The notes below the pieces were generated by a model that saw only the letters and a list, made by a program, of their open reading frames with translations, was not told where the DNA came from and searched no databases. Of a stretch of 64,000 bases of DNA, positions 40,012-49,700 are shown piece by piece. The stretch comes from Oscillospiraceae bacterium (GTDB lineage Bacteria > Bacillota > Clostridia > Oscillospirales > Oscillospiraceae). The stretch lies in contig JAHHRY010000002.1 in the NCBI GenBank assembly GCA_020025535.1, forward strand, positions 186,001 to 250,000. The letters run 5' to 3'. Position 1 is the first letter of the stretch, and every line of letters begins with the position of its first letter. Made by a program: the position numbers and the translations under genes.

Positions 40012-42411
40012 TTACTTCAGCTTATAGCCGCAATTGACACAGAACACATCCCCGTTGCCGCATTTACGTCCGCAGTTGGGGCAGAAGTTCGTCTGCCGGG
40101 TAACCGGCTTTTGGGGCGTTACTGTCTCAGCTTTTTCAGGAATCTGCTGTGCTGCAGGTGCTTCCGTTTTGGGAGGTTCGGCCCCCTTGGGAGGCTCGGC
40201 CGCCTTGGGAGGCTCGACCGTCTTGGGAGGCTCGACCGTCTTGGGAGGCTCGACCGTCTTGGGAGGCTCGACCGTCTTTACAGGTGTTTCCGGAGCCGCA
40301 GGTACAGTCTGCACACCGTTTTCCTGCATTACCTCGTTAACAGGCAACTGCTGCACAGTCTCAGCAGGTACGGAAGGCTGATTTTTCTCAATCTGCTTCT
40401 TCTCCGCGTCGGGCTGTACACGCTGCTTGGGCTGTCTGGGAGGTTTGGGAGCTTTGGGTGCCTTAGGCGCCTTGGGAGGCATATTCTTCTTCCGCCGCAG
40501 CACAAAAGCCGCAATCGTCAGGCCGGCGGAAATCACTACCAGCACGCCGGTTATAATCAGTGCAATGGTAAACCAATGGGTATACCACTGGAAATCCGTC
40601 AGCATTGCGTAGGCCTCATCAATGGATGCCTGCACATAGTCAAAGAACTTCTCCGTATTCACTCTGTTGGAAGCGATTACTTTCAGAACCAGAAGCCAGA
40701 TCGTACTTACCAGTGAAATTCCGCAGAGCACCCATCCAAGGATGCCGCAGCGGAGCAGTACCGAAGCGGTATCCATAGGCTTGTACTTGCTGTTAAACAG
40801 CACAACTACCAGAATCGTCACAGCAAGGGACACCACAATGGTAATCACCAGCGGCAAATAGCTTGTTACACTGCCGGAATCCTTTTCCTCGGTGACGCCT
40901 GCCTGAATAGCACGCGTAATCACAACCGTACGCTTTGTCTGGTTGCCCACTGCATCAGAGGTAATGATTTCAAACTTGTTGATGCCCTCCTGCAGTTTCA
41001 GCTCAATGACAAAAGAACCGTCCTCCTGAATGGTGGCTGCAGTACCGTTGACCGTCATGGTAGCATCCGCTTCTGTCAGGCCGCCCAGCCGGAATACCGG
41101 TTCAGAAGTAGTGATGGAATGCACATCTTCCACGAATGTCAGAATAGGTGCCTTCTGGTCACTGAAAATTTCCTTTTCTTCTTTGATCGTCAGATAGTCA
41201 CTGGGCTTGTAAATGGCCGTTACCGTGTTTTGAGCGTGTGCCAAATTCACTGCCAGCTTGCCGGTGCCGCTGATGCGGACAGGTTTCAGTTCCTCAGGCA
41301 TTTCATTGGCATACAGGAAGAGATCCACCTCGCCGCTGGGGACTGTATAGCTGACCTCAGCCTGCGAAGAAGAAGTGCTTTCCTCTGTCGCAACATGGAA
41401 TTTCACTTCATAGGGATTAAACGTCACTGCTTTAACCTTGGAAGTCGTGTTATACGCAGTATAAGACAGTTCGACCCGAATCCAGTCCACTTCCGGATTG
41501 CACAAAATTCCAACAGAAGTAACGCTATCGTCAAAGGCATTGCTGTAGAGGGGTTCATCGGGATTTAAACTGCTGAACACCGCCAGGATATAGCTGCTGG
41601 CGCTGAAGACTCTTGCCTCAGTCCAATCGATACGCAGGTCTCCGTTGGACCGATTCATGGTAATGTAAAAATCTCCGATTTCATCGGGCGTATTGGGAGC
41701 CTCAAATTCAAAAGGCTCGGAAAGCAGCGAATCCGTCACTTCAATGCCGTAATCATCTACGTAAATTTGCAGCTGCAGACGATAGTTCTTGTAGCTCGAC
41801 AACTCATGCAGGTAAACCATTACGGATTCTTTGCTGTTTGTAACCGCTCTGCCGCTGGACAGTTCCTTTTCACCGGTAACAAGTCCGTTTTCGTTGGTAA
41901 GCACCGCAGAGATCACAAAATCATAGCCCGTATCTGCCGGGAAAGATGTCAGGAACGACACATTCGCATATCCGTTTTCGATTTTATCAATGGTAAACGA
42001 GTCGATATGTGCCTCACGAGTATAGAAACTTGTGGTAACAGCCAGCCGTCCGCTGAATGCAGAGTCGTAACGGATCATCCACTTTCCGGAAGCGGCATCG
42101 GGAATTCTGAAGAAGATGCGTTTATCACCATGTTCGACAGACATCTTCTCTTCCGGCGTAACGCCCTCCTGATAGACTTCCCCGTTCGGACTGACAAATG
42201 CAATCTGAGGAATCTTTCCGGAACCGTCATCGGTATACTCGACCACAATGGCCAGATTTTTTGCCTGCGGTAAATCAACCAGCTCTTTTGTCAAGGTCTC
42301 TGCGTAGGCATTTCCGCCTACGCAGGTTATAACCATCAGTAACACCACAGCTACTGCTGCCAGCCTCGAAAGTGTGGAGGAGCGTACATATTTATCCCAG
42401 AATTGTTTCAT
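40012..42411 (-). CDS. Exported Ig-like membrane protein with C-terminal zinc ribbon (unknown function)
   Basis: 799 aa. Order: signal peptide 1 to about 37 (LAAVAVVLLMVITCVGGNAYA); an extracellular part to about 515 with beta-sandwich segments, among them an Ig-like domain (TEADATMTVNG, FEIITSDAVGNQTKRTVVI); three membrane segments at about 517-539, 554-581 and 611-637; a Pro/Lys/Glu tail with six PPKTVE-type repeats; and a zinc ribbon CPNCGRKCGNGDVFCVNCG at 777-795. With three spans the tail and ribbon end in the cytosol. The gene starts 15 bases after the vWA gene and shares its transcript. I know no named family covering the whole protein; function unknown. Confidence 0.8.
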   Translation of the reverse strand: MKQFWDKYVRSSTLSRLAAVAVVLLMVITCVGGNAYAETLTKELVDLPQAKNLAIVVEYTDDGSGKIPQIAFVSPNGEVYQEGVTPEEKMSVEHGDKRIFFRIPDAASGKWMIRYDSAFSGRLAVTTSFYTREAHIDSFTIDKIENGYANVSFLTSFPADTGYDFVISAVLTNENGLVTGEKELSSGRAVTNSKESVMVYLHELSSYKNYRLQLQIYVDDYGIEVTDSLLSEPFEFEAPNTPDEIGDFYITMNRSNGDLRIDWTEARVFSASSYILAVFSSLNPDEPLYSNAFDDSVTSVGILCNPEVDWIRVELSYTAYNTTSKVKAVTFNPYEVKFHVATEESTSSSQAEVSYTVPSGEVDLFLYANEMPEELKPVRISGTGKLAVNLAHAQNTVTAIYKPSDYLTIKEEKEIFSDQKAPILTFVEDVHSITTSEPVFRLGGLTEADATMTVNGTAATIQEDGSFVIELKLQEGINKFEIITSDAVGNQTKRTVVITRAIQAGVTEEKDSGSVTSYLPLVITIVVSLAVTILVVVLFNSKYKPMDTASVLLRCGILGWVLCGISLVSTIWLLVLKVIASNRVNTEKFFDYVQASIDEAYAMLTDFQWYTHWFTIALIITGVLVVISAGLTIAAFVLRRKKNMPPKAPKAPKAPKPPRQPKQRVQPDAEKKQIEKNQPSVPAETVQQLPVNEVMQENGVQTVPAAPETPVKTVEPPKTVEPPKTVEPPKTVEPPKAAEPPKGAEPPKTEAPAAQQIPEKAETVTPQKPVTRQTNFCPNCGRKCGNGDVFCVNCGYKLK
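40171..40278. repeat. Six 18-base tandem repeats encoding PPKTVE-type units
   Basis: Six units of 18 bases, plus-strand form GGGAGGCTCGACCGTCTT. Four are identical; the first two vary at a few positions. They lie in frame within the zinc-ribbon gene and encode a Pro-Lys-rich spacer. Such arrays change copy number easily. Confidence 0.95.
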
Positions 42412-42426
42412 TACATCATTCCCCCA

Positions 42427-45400
42427 TTAAAAGAACTTGGTATCTACATCCATACCATGTTTCTTTGACCACATGATATTGATACCCTTGTTCGTATTGC
42501 CGTCATTGCTGCGGGCACGCACTGTAAAAATCATATCACCGTTGCGATCTTCATATATGCCAATCAGACCGACACCATTAATATCGACTTCTTTGGAGAG
42601 AATCCACCATTCGACTTCGACATTGCAGATGCCCTGTACCTGTACACCCACATACTTATCCGAAATTACGGTATCCACATTGCCTGTCATATTGATGTCG
42701 CAGTTATCGGAATCCCATACAATTCCTTTACTCAGTGCCACATGAAGACCATTTACCTTGGTACTCGTCATTCCCAGCAACAGGTTTTCATAAGGAATCC
42801 TGCCCGCTTCAATGGTCACGGAACCCATCTGTACTTTATCAAAGAGTTTGAGGGTAGTAGCGACTTTGATATACGCCTGGCCGAAGCTGAACTTCAGTGT
42901 TGTTTCGTCCATAGAAGCGACACAGACATCCCCCAGATATTTCTCCAGCTTGGGAAGGACGCTGGAAATCTTCGCAACGGAAATCTTTGTTTTTCCCTCC
43001 ATCGCCCAATTCCAGACCGACACGTTGATATCGATATCGGTAAGTGCCAGTTCAAAATCGCTGAAGGTAACCGGAACGCCGCTGAAGTTGGTCTTCAGGT
43101 CATAGTCGCAGTAAAGGCGCACTTCTTTGGGTACCAGTGCTCCGCTCCACTTTATGGAGAATCCCATGCCATCTGCCGGAAGGAACGCGACACGCGTCAG
43201 ATACTTGATGTAATATTCGTTGCTCAGCGTATCAATCTTTACTTTAAACTCCGCAGGATTTAAGTACACAGGCATGGCACCAATGTTGAACTGCTTATAA
43301 TTACCGGAGTCACTCTTTGAGGAAAACTCTGCACACAATCCAACAGACATATTTGTCAGGACAGCAGAGCCGCTCCATTTAAAAGAGAATGCCTTATTTA
43401 CAAGGTCGCACTCTTTCAGCAGGTCATCCTGGAATGGGAACTTGGTGCTGAAGGCATTGAATTCCAGTTTGATGCGATTGGGATACAGCATCAGGCCGGG
43501 AGTTGCCAGTTCAAAGGCATTTGCCACATAGACGCTGGCCACAGGAATTTTATCAACCCGGTAATCGTCCGATTCAGCGCTGTGGTTGTAATCGTTAAAC
43601 AGGTTGAATGTGCCCAGAGCAGGCAGCGGGAGATTGATGTTTTTGTTTGCAAGATGCTTGGCAAGGCCCTTTGCATTGCTTTTGCTGTACTGAATATAGC
43701 TGCCGTGCTTGTCAGTCATCTTAACGGAAACATCCTCGTCCAGATTGCCAGTCAGCTCAACGCATCCATTAAAGTGCATCCAGCCGTTCATGCAGACATA
43801 GCCGGAAAGATAGACGGAATCCTGTTCTTCCCTCCTAATGCAGGAGACGAAGGAATACGGTCCGTAAACCGTAGAAAAGTCCGTATCGGCAATTACCAGT
43901 TCGTTTTCAAAGAAAGCCTGATAGCCGTTCACCTCGACCGTCATATTGTATTCGCCCAGTGCAATATTGGAAGGGATTGTCAGCTCATAACAGCCCTCAT
44001 TGACAAACTTGCAGGGAATCGTATATTCGAGCTTGTCTTTCAGTACAATGCTCACACGATCGTCCTTGCTGAATCCGCTGCAGTTCAGCTTGATGGTCTG
44101 ATCGGCACCGGATTTATACAGCAGTTTGGTATCCAGGCCCTGTATGCTCTTATCTCCAAGGTCCTGGGAATGTACATCTTCACCGGACAGCGAATAGTGA
44201 GCCACATCATAGGAAAGCGTATCCGTATTGATGTTCAGCTGAACCGTACGGTTGTTGGTAAATGTATCCGTCGCCTTGTAGGTGATCCGGTAGCGGTTCA
44301 CGATCAGATTATGCAGGAACTCATAGAAGGTCACCAGCGTCTGAGAATCGTTGACGTACAGGTAGCTTCCGCCTGTTCCGCTGGCAAAAGTGTCCAGATA
44401 AACGGAATTTACGTTATTGCCAAGACCTACACTGTAAAGGACAATTCCCTTGCTGCTGCAAGGTGCACCGACATTGTCGTGAATCATTTCATCCGGCTTG
44501 GGGGAATTGTCTTCGCCGTCGGACATCAGAATGATAATATTCTTGGCATTTTCTTCTGCTTCCAGCATACTGACGGCGTGCAGCACAGCGCTGTACATAT
44601 CTGTGCCGCCGAATGCCTGCATCTGAGCTACGGCAGCGTTCAGCTCTTCCACAGAGGAATCCAGTCCGTATACATTCTCGATGCTCGAAGAGAACGTCAC
44701 GAGACCGATTCGTTCCTTATCGGTTTTATCCTTGACAAAGAGGCTGACAGCTTCCTTCAGATGCTTCATGGCATCATCGGACATACTTCCGGAAACATCA
44801 CAGACAAGGATAATGTTGGTTTTCTCAACGGAGATATCTTCAACCTTAAAGTCCTGAATATCGGCGCCGCAGTCCGTCAGTTTCAGCAGCGATTTCAGCC
44901 GGTCAGCGGAAATCGCTATCTCGCTGTCCACACTGACTTCCAGCACGACCTCGGAGAAATTGCTGGCATCCACCTTGTTAATGTGAATTGCGGTTCTCTT
45001 CTTGCTGATATAGTCACTGAAATGGGTGCTGTAATCCACTTTCTCTGCTTCGTCCTTCTGGGAAGCATCCTTTACAGTCCCATCTTCCGCTGTCTCGCTT
45101 CTGTCAGCGTTCTCCTCCGGCTTGGGATTGCGTGCGCTGTCACTCATGGGTATGACCGTGGAGTTATCCAGGACAGCTTCTACATACTGATTGATGTTCT
45201 TCAAAGATTCCGTGTTTTCCTTGTCATTGATAATATCAATGATGGAGAACATGGAATTGGTATACTTCATATCCGTGCAGATATCCACGGAGTTCATGGC
45301 ACGGGTCAGGTAATCATCCGCAGATACGGTATTCCCCCGGTCAAATGCGAGATTCGACAGCTGCAGGTAGATCTTGGAACGATCCGTGGCGTAGGATTTT

Positions 45401-46503
45401 TCCGCATGCTTCTCCAGCATTTCCTGCAGTTTGACCATTCCGGGGTTCTCCGCAAACTGCTGAAGGTCGTCAATATACGCCTTGACCGGCTTGCGAATCG
45501 CTGCGCTCTGGTTGATAAAATACTCTCTGTAGACCATTTCCAGCTGTTTCAAAACGGCCTTGTATTTATCCAGATTGGCAGAGGCAAAGCTCTCTGCAAA
45601 GTCTTTTTTGGAAATATGGTCGTTCTGATACAGTTCTGCAATCACCATCAGTTCCCGATAATCGGAACACTCATCCGCAGATTTGGCAATTGCTTTATAG
45701 TTGCCCAGCATCAGCTGCAGCTTCACCTGTGCCAGACGGACTGTGGACTGACTGAACAGAGAAGAATCCTCGCGTTTCATATCAGAAAGCTGCTTGAGGA
45801 TTGCTTTCACTTCCTCTTCATCCACAATTTCACCGTGCATGAATTTCGTATAAAGACTGTCTACCCCATTCATGGCTGTAATACCGCTCAGCGTTTTCTC
45901 GGAGAACTGATCCGTATAGCTTTTTACGGCACTCTCCAGTGCGGTGAACAGCTCTTTTTTGGCGGCTTCAGCCTTTGAACGAATATCCTGCATATTGGCA
46001 TCGGAAGCACTGCCATTGTTGGGATCAATCAAAGCCTGGTCAACCTTCATGCCGGCAAGGCACAAAGAAACCAGATTCTTCTCAGACTCCACTGTTTCCG
46101 TTCCGATTCCTTCCGCAATTGCTTTCTCATAAAGCACATTGGCTGCAGGATAGTTGCCGCTGGCTGCATACAGTCTTGCCTTGCACAGGGAGTACTCCGG
46201 CCGATAAACCGTCTCCCGGAACAATTCGTTCAGCAGTTCCTCGGCGCCCGCGTAATCATCCGAATCCAGGAGCGCATACACCAGATTCAGTCCGGAACCG
46301 ACATCCTCCTGCGATACTTCTGCCGTCTGCTCCGGTTCCGGCCGCGCTGCAAAGTGCCAGATGACACTGCCGCAGGCAATGACAGCCAGCAAAGCAAGCG
46401 TAACCACTTTAGGAATATAATCCCTACGAACAGCAAAAATCAGCACCACCAGCAGTACCAGCGCAGGCACAATGCCAATTGCTATTTGCAACATTTGTTC
46501 CAT
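42427..46503 (-). CDS. Membrane-anchored helical-repeat/von Willebrand A protein (unknown function)
   Basis: 1358 aa. Two N-terminal membrane segments (about 5-27 and 32-52) with RRD between them, so the body should face outward. Residues about 65-440 are helical and TPR-like (YALLDSDDYAGAEELLNEL; ARLYAASGNYPAANVLYEKA), followed by an acidic linker. The vWA domain (about 563-760) has an intact MIDAS: DVSGS from Asp569, Thr in GGTDM and Asp in LMSDGEDN. About 600 residues of beta-rich sequence follow, without recognised domains. The start at 46503 (MEQMLQ) has AAGGGG seven bases upstream; an in-frame ATG 17 codons earlier lacks one. First gene of a two-gene unit. A surface metal-dependent adhesin or scaffold is likely; the partner is unknown. 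Confidence 0.8.
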   Translation of the reverse strand: MEQMLQIAIGIVPALVLLVVLIFAVRRDYIPKVVTLALLAVIACGSVIWHFAARPEPEQTAEVSQEDVGSGLNLVYALLDSDDYAGAEELLNELFRETVYRPEYSLCKARLYAASGNYPAANVLYEKAIAEGIGTETVESEKNLVSLCLAGMKVDQALIDPNNGSASDANMQDIRSKAEAAKKELFTALESAVKSYTDQFSEKTLSGITAMNGVDSLYTKFMHGEIVDEEEVKAILKQLSDMKREDSSLFSQSTVRLAQVKLQLMLGNYKAIAKSADECSDYRELMVIAELYQNDHISKKDFAESFASANLDKYKAVLKQLEMVYREYFINQSAAIRKPVKAYIDDLQQFAENPGMVKLQEMLEKHAEKSYATDRSKIYLQLSNLAFDRGNTVSADDYLTRAMNSVDICTDMKYTNSMFSIIDIINDKENTESLKNINQYVEAVLDNSTVIPMSDSARNPKPEENADRSETAEDGTVKDASQKDEAEKVDYSTHFSDYISKKRTAIHINKVDASNFSEVVLEVSVDSEIAISADRLKSLLKLTDCGADIQDFKVEDISVEKTNIILVCDVSGSMSDDAMKHLKEAVSLFVKDKTDKERIGLVTFSSSIENVYGLDSSVEELNAAVAQMQAFGGTDMYSAVLHAVSMLEAEENAKNIIILMSDGEDNSPKPDEMIHDNVGAPCSSKGIVLYSVGLGNNVNSVYLDTFASGTGGSYLYVNDSQTLVTFYEFLHNLIVNRYRITYKATDTFTNNRTVQLNINTDTLSYDVAHYSLSGEDVHSQDLGDKSIQGLDTKLLYKSGADQTIKLNCSGFSKDDRVSIVLKDKLEYTIPCKFVNEGCYELTIPSNIALGEYNMTVEVNGYQAFFENELVIADTDFSTVYGPYSFVSCIRREEQDSVYLSGYVCMNGWMHFNGCVELTGNLDEDVSVKMTDKHGSYIQYSKSNAKGLAKHLANKNINLPLPALGTFNLFNDYNHSAESDDYRVDKIPVASVYVANAFELATPGLMLYPNRIKLEFNAFSTKFPFQDDLLKECDLVNKAFSFKWSGSAVLTNMSVGLCAEFSSKSDSGNYKQFNIGAMPVYLNPAEFKVKIDTLSNEYYIKYLTRVAFLPADGMGFSIKWSGALVPKEVRLYCDYDLKTNFSGVPVTFSDFELALTDIDINVSVWNWAMEGKTKISVAKISSVLPKLEKYLGDVCVASMDETTLKFSFGQAYIKVATTLKLFDKVQMGSVTIEAGRIPYENLLLGMTSTKVNGLHVALSKGIVWDSDNCDINMTGNVDTVISDKYVGVQVQGICNVEVEWWILSKEVDINGVGLIGIYEDRNGDMIFTVRARSNDGNTNKGINIMWSKKHGMDVDTKFF

Positions 46504-46575
46504 GTCATAACCCCTTCCATTTTTATGTTCCTGATAGGCATACAACCCCATCATCTTTTATGAACATTTTATTAA

Positions 46576-46604
46576 ATGTTAGCACTTTGTAAACTCCGTG
46601 TCAA
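46576..46604 (-). promoter_or_regulatory. Promoter of the vWA/zinc-ribbon unit
   Basis: Minus strand: TTGACA (46604-46599), 17-base spacer, TAACAT (46581-46576). The leader is about 65 bases. Confidence 0.6.
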
Positions 46605-46650
46605 TACCAATTCCGCACCTTATTTCCAAAATTCTCCTTTCCTTACAACA

Positions 46651-46667
46651 GGTCAAAAAAGGTCAAA
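46651..46667 (+). promoter_or_regulatory. CtsR-box-like direct repeat
   Basis: GGTCAAA-AAA-GGTCAAA, an exact match to the CtsR heat-shock repressor consensus (RGTCAAA-NAN-RGTCAAA). It lies about 47 bases upstream of the -35 of the vWA unit and touches the A-run of the polC terminator, so an A-rich coincidence is possible. Confidence 0.4.
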
Positions 46668-46703
46668 AAACTCCCCGCAGACATCTGTCTGTGGGGAGTT
46701 TTT
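46664..46703 (-). terminator. Terminator after polC
   Basis: AAAAACTCCCC and CAGACA pair with their complements around a tiny loop, with one mismatch, and a T-run follows on the minus strand. One base after the polC stop region. Confidence 0.85.
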
Positions 46704-46704
46704 A

Positions 46705-49700
46705 TCAGAACAGGCTTACCTGACTGGTATCGGGGAGATCTCCAAAAGCACCCGCATCTTTCAGCATCTGAATATGGGTCTTGGAAACCTTGGGACAGGC
46801 GATGGCAATTTCTTCGATGGATAGGAACTGCTTTCCTTCCCGTCCATTCATCAGGTCCCAGGCGGCGCTTTCGCCAAGGCCGGAAATGGATACAAAAGGC
46901 GGCAGGATTTTCCCGTCCACTACAAGGAATTTGGTAGCATGACTCTTATAAATATCAATCGGCAGGAACTCAAAGCCCCGCAGATAGTATTCATACACAA
47001 CCTCCATGGTGGTCAGCAGATCTTCGTCCTTATCCGTGGCATTTTCATTGTTTTCAATGGCCTCAATGTTTGCCACTACCGACTCCATGCCTGTGGTCAT
47101 CAGGCCGGCATCAAAACCACCCTTCTGGCTGCGGCGGTAGAAATAGGCTGCATAGAACGCAAGCGGATGATGCACCTTGAACCACGCAATCCGGAATGCC
47201 ATCATAACATAGGCAACCGCGTGCGCCTTGGGGAAAAGATACTTGATCTTTTTACAGGAACCAATGTACCACTCCGGCACACCGGCAGCACGCATTTCCT
47301 CTTCTGCATTTTCCGGAAGGCCTCTGCCCTTTCGGACTGCCTCCATGATCTTAAAAGACCGTTTCTCCGGCATGCCACAGGAAATCAGATATACCATGAT
47401 GTCGTCACGACAGCCAATCGTGCTGTCAACCGTAGCCGTTTTGGAGGTAATCAGCTCCTTTGCGTTGCCCAGCCACACATCCGTACCGTGGGAAAAGCCG
47501 GAAAGCCGTACCAGCGTATCAAAACGGGTAGGCATGGTATCCATCAGCATTCCGCGGGTAAAACGGGTGTTAAATTCCGGGATTGCCACAGCGCCGGTAG
47601 GTCCGAGAATTTTATCATCCTCATATCCCAGCACTTTGGAATTTGTGAAGATAGACATGGTGTCTTTGTCATCCAACGGAATGGTCTTGGCATCCACACC
47701 GGTCATATCCTCCATCATTCGGATCATGGTAGGGTCATCATGACCCAGCATATCCAGTTTCAGAAGGTTTTCCTCCATGGAGTGGTATTCAAAATGCGTG
47801 GTGATCTGGTCTGCGTTGGGATCATCCGCCGGATGCTGCACGGGGCAGAAATCCCAGATTTCATTTTCCTGAGGGATAACCACCAGGCCGCCGGGGTGCT
47901 GACCGGTCGTACGGCGAACGCCCACGCATCCCGCTGCAAGGCGGTTTTCCTCTGCCCGTCCGGCAGTAATGTTCCGCTCGGAAAGATACTTTTTAACATA
48001 GCCATATGCAGTCTTTTCCGCAACGGTTCCGATGGTTCCGGCACGGAAAACATGGGATTTACCAAACAATTCCACACAGTAAGCATGGGCTTTTGACTGA
48101 TATTCGCCGGAGAAGTTCAGGTCAATATCCGGCACTTTGTCGCCGCCGAAGCCCAGGAATGTCTCAAACGGGATATTGAATCCGTCCTTTTCAAACTGGG
48201 CACCGCATTTCGGGCACACGGCGTCCGGCAGGTCGGCGCCGCAGGCGCATCCCTTCGGGACTTCAAATGTCGTGTACTTGCATTCGGGATTCGGGCACCG
48301 GTAATGAGGCGGGAAAGAATTAACTTCCGTAATACCGGACATATACGCCACAATGGAAGAACCGACAGAACCTCGGGAACCAACCAGATAGCCGTGCTCC
48401 AGAGAGTTCTGGACCAGTTTCTGAGCAGACATATATATCACGTCATAGTGACAGTTAATAATGTCATTCAGTTCCGTTTCCACACGCTTTACCATCAATT
48501 CAGGAGGATGCTCTCCGTAAAGACGTCTGAACTTTCCGTAGACCAGATTCTTCAGATCCTCCACGGAGTTTTCAATCTTCGGTGCAAACAGATTATGCGG
48601 TACGGGACGAAGTGTCTCTACCATGTCCGCAATCATGTTGGGGTTGGTAACTACCACCTCGCGTGCCTTTTCTTCTCCCAGATAGCTGAACTCACGGAGC
48701 ATATCGTCCGTGGTACGGAAATACAGAGGATTTTCCCTGTCGCAGTCATCAAAGCCCTTTGTGGCCAGAAGAATGTGTCTGAAAATCTCATCCTCAGGAT
48801 TCAGGAAGTGCACGTCGCCGGTGGCGACCACGGGTTTTCCCAGTTCCTCGCCCAGACGGACGACTGTACGGTTAAACTGCCGCAGCTCCTCCTCTTCTTT
48901 CACGATGCCTTTGGCAAGCATGAAACGGTTATTGGCCAGCGGCTGAATCTCCAGAAAGTCGTAGAATGACGCAATCCGGCGAAGTTCGTCGTCGCTCTTC
49001 TGATCAATGATCGCCTGGAACAGCTCGCCGGCTTCGCAGGCGGAACCAATAATAAGACCCTCCCGCATTTCCATCAATTCGGACTTGGGGATTCTTGGGA
49101 CACGTTTAAAATACTTCAGATTGGAATCCGAAATCAGATGGTACAGATTGCGAAGACCAACCTGATTTTTGGCAAAGAGAATAATATGCCTTGCATGGCG
49201 GTCAGTGACTCTTCCCTTCGCACGCAGGTGCATCATGGAAGGATTGATGGACTGAAGATCGTGAATATCATGATCTTCTTCCAGCCTGGTCATCAGCTTC
49301 GCCATGATGAGACCGCAGGTTACTGCATCATCGGAAGCCCGGTGGTGATTAAATTCCGGCAGGCTCAGGGCATTGGCCACAATGTCCAGCTTGAATTTAT
49401 TCAGGTGCGGCAGCAGATTCTGTGAAAGAATCAGCGTATCTGCCGCTGTGTAATGGTACGGCAGCCCCAGGCGGCTGCAGGCAGCCCGGATAAAGCCGGT
49501 ATCAAAATCGGAATTGTGTGCAACCAGCACCCGGTCACCCACAAAATCCAAAAATTTCGGCAATACTTCTTCCATTTTAGGTGCGCCCTGAAGCATCTCA
49601 TCGGTAATGCCCGTCAGATCAATAATTTTCCGTTCCAGCGTACGTTCCGGATCCACAAAGGTCTGGAAGCGGTCAATTTCCTCGCCATTCTTCAGAATAA

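Noticed and set aside
40171..40278. Short regular repeats that might resemble a CRISPR array
   Set aside because: Units of 18 bases without spacers, in frame inside a coding gene.
43582..45978. Long plus-strand open frame opposite the vWA gene
   Set aside because: Antisense shadow: composition is not protein-like and there is no promoter or ribosome site, whereas the minus strand has an intact MIDAS domain.
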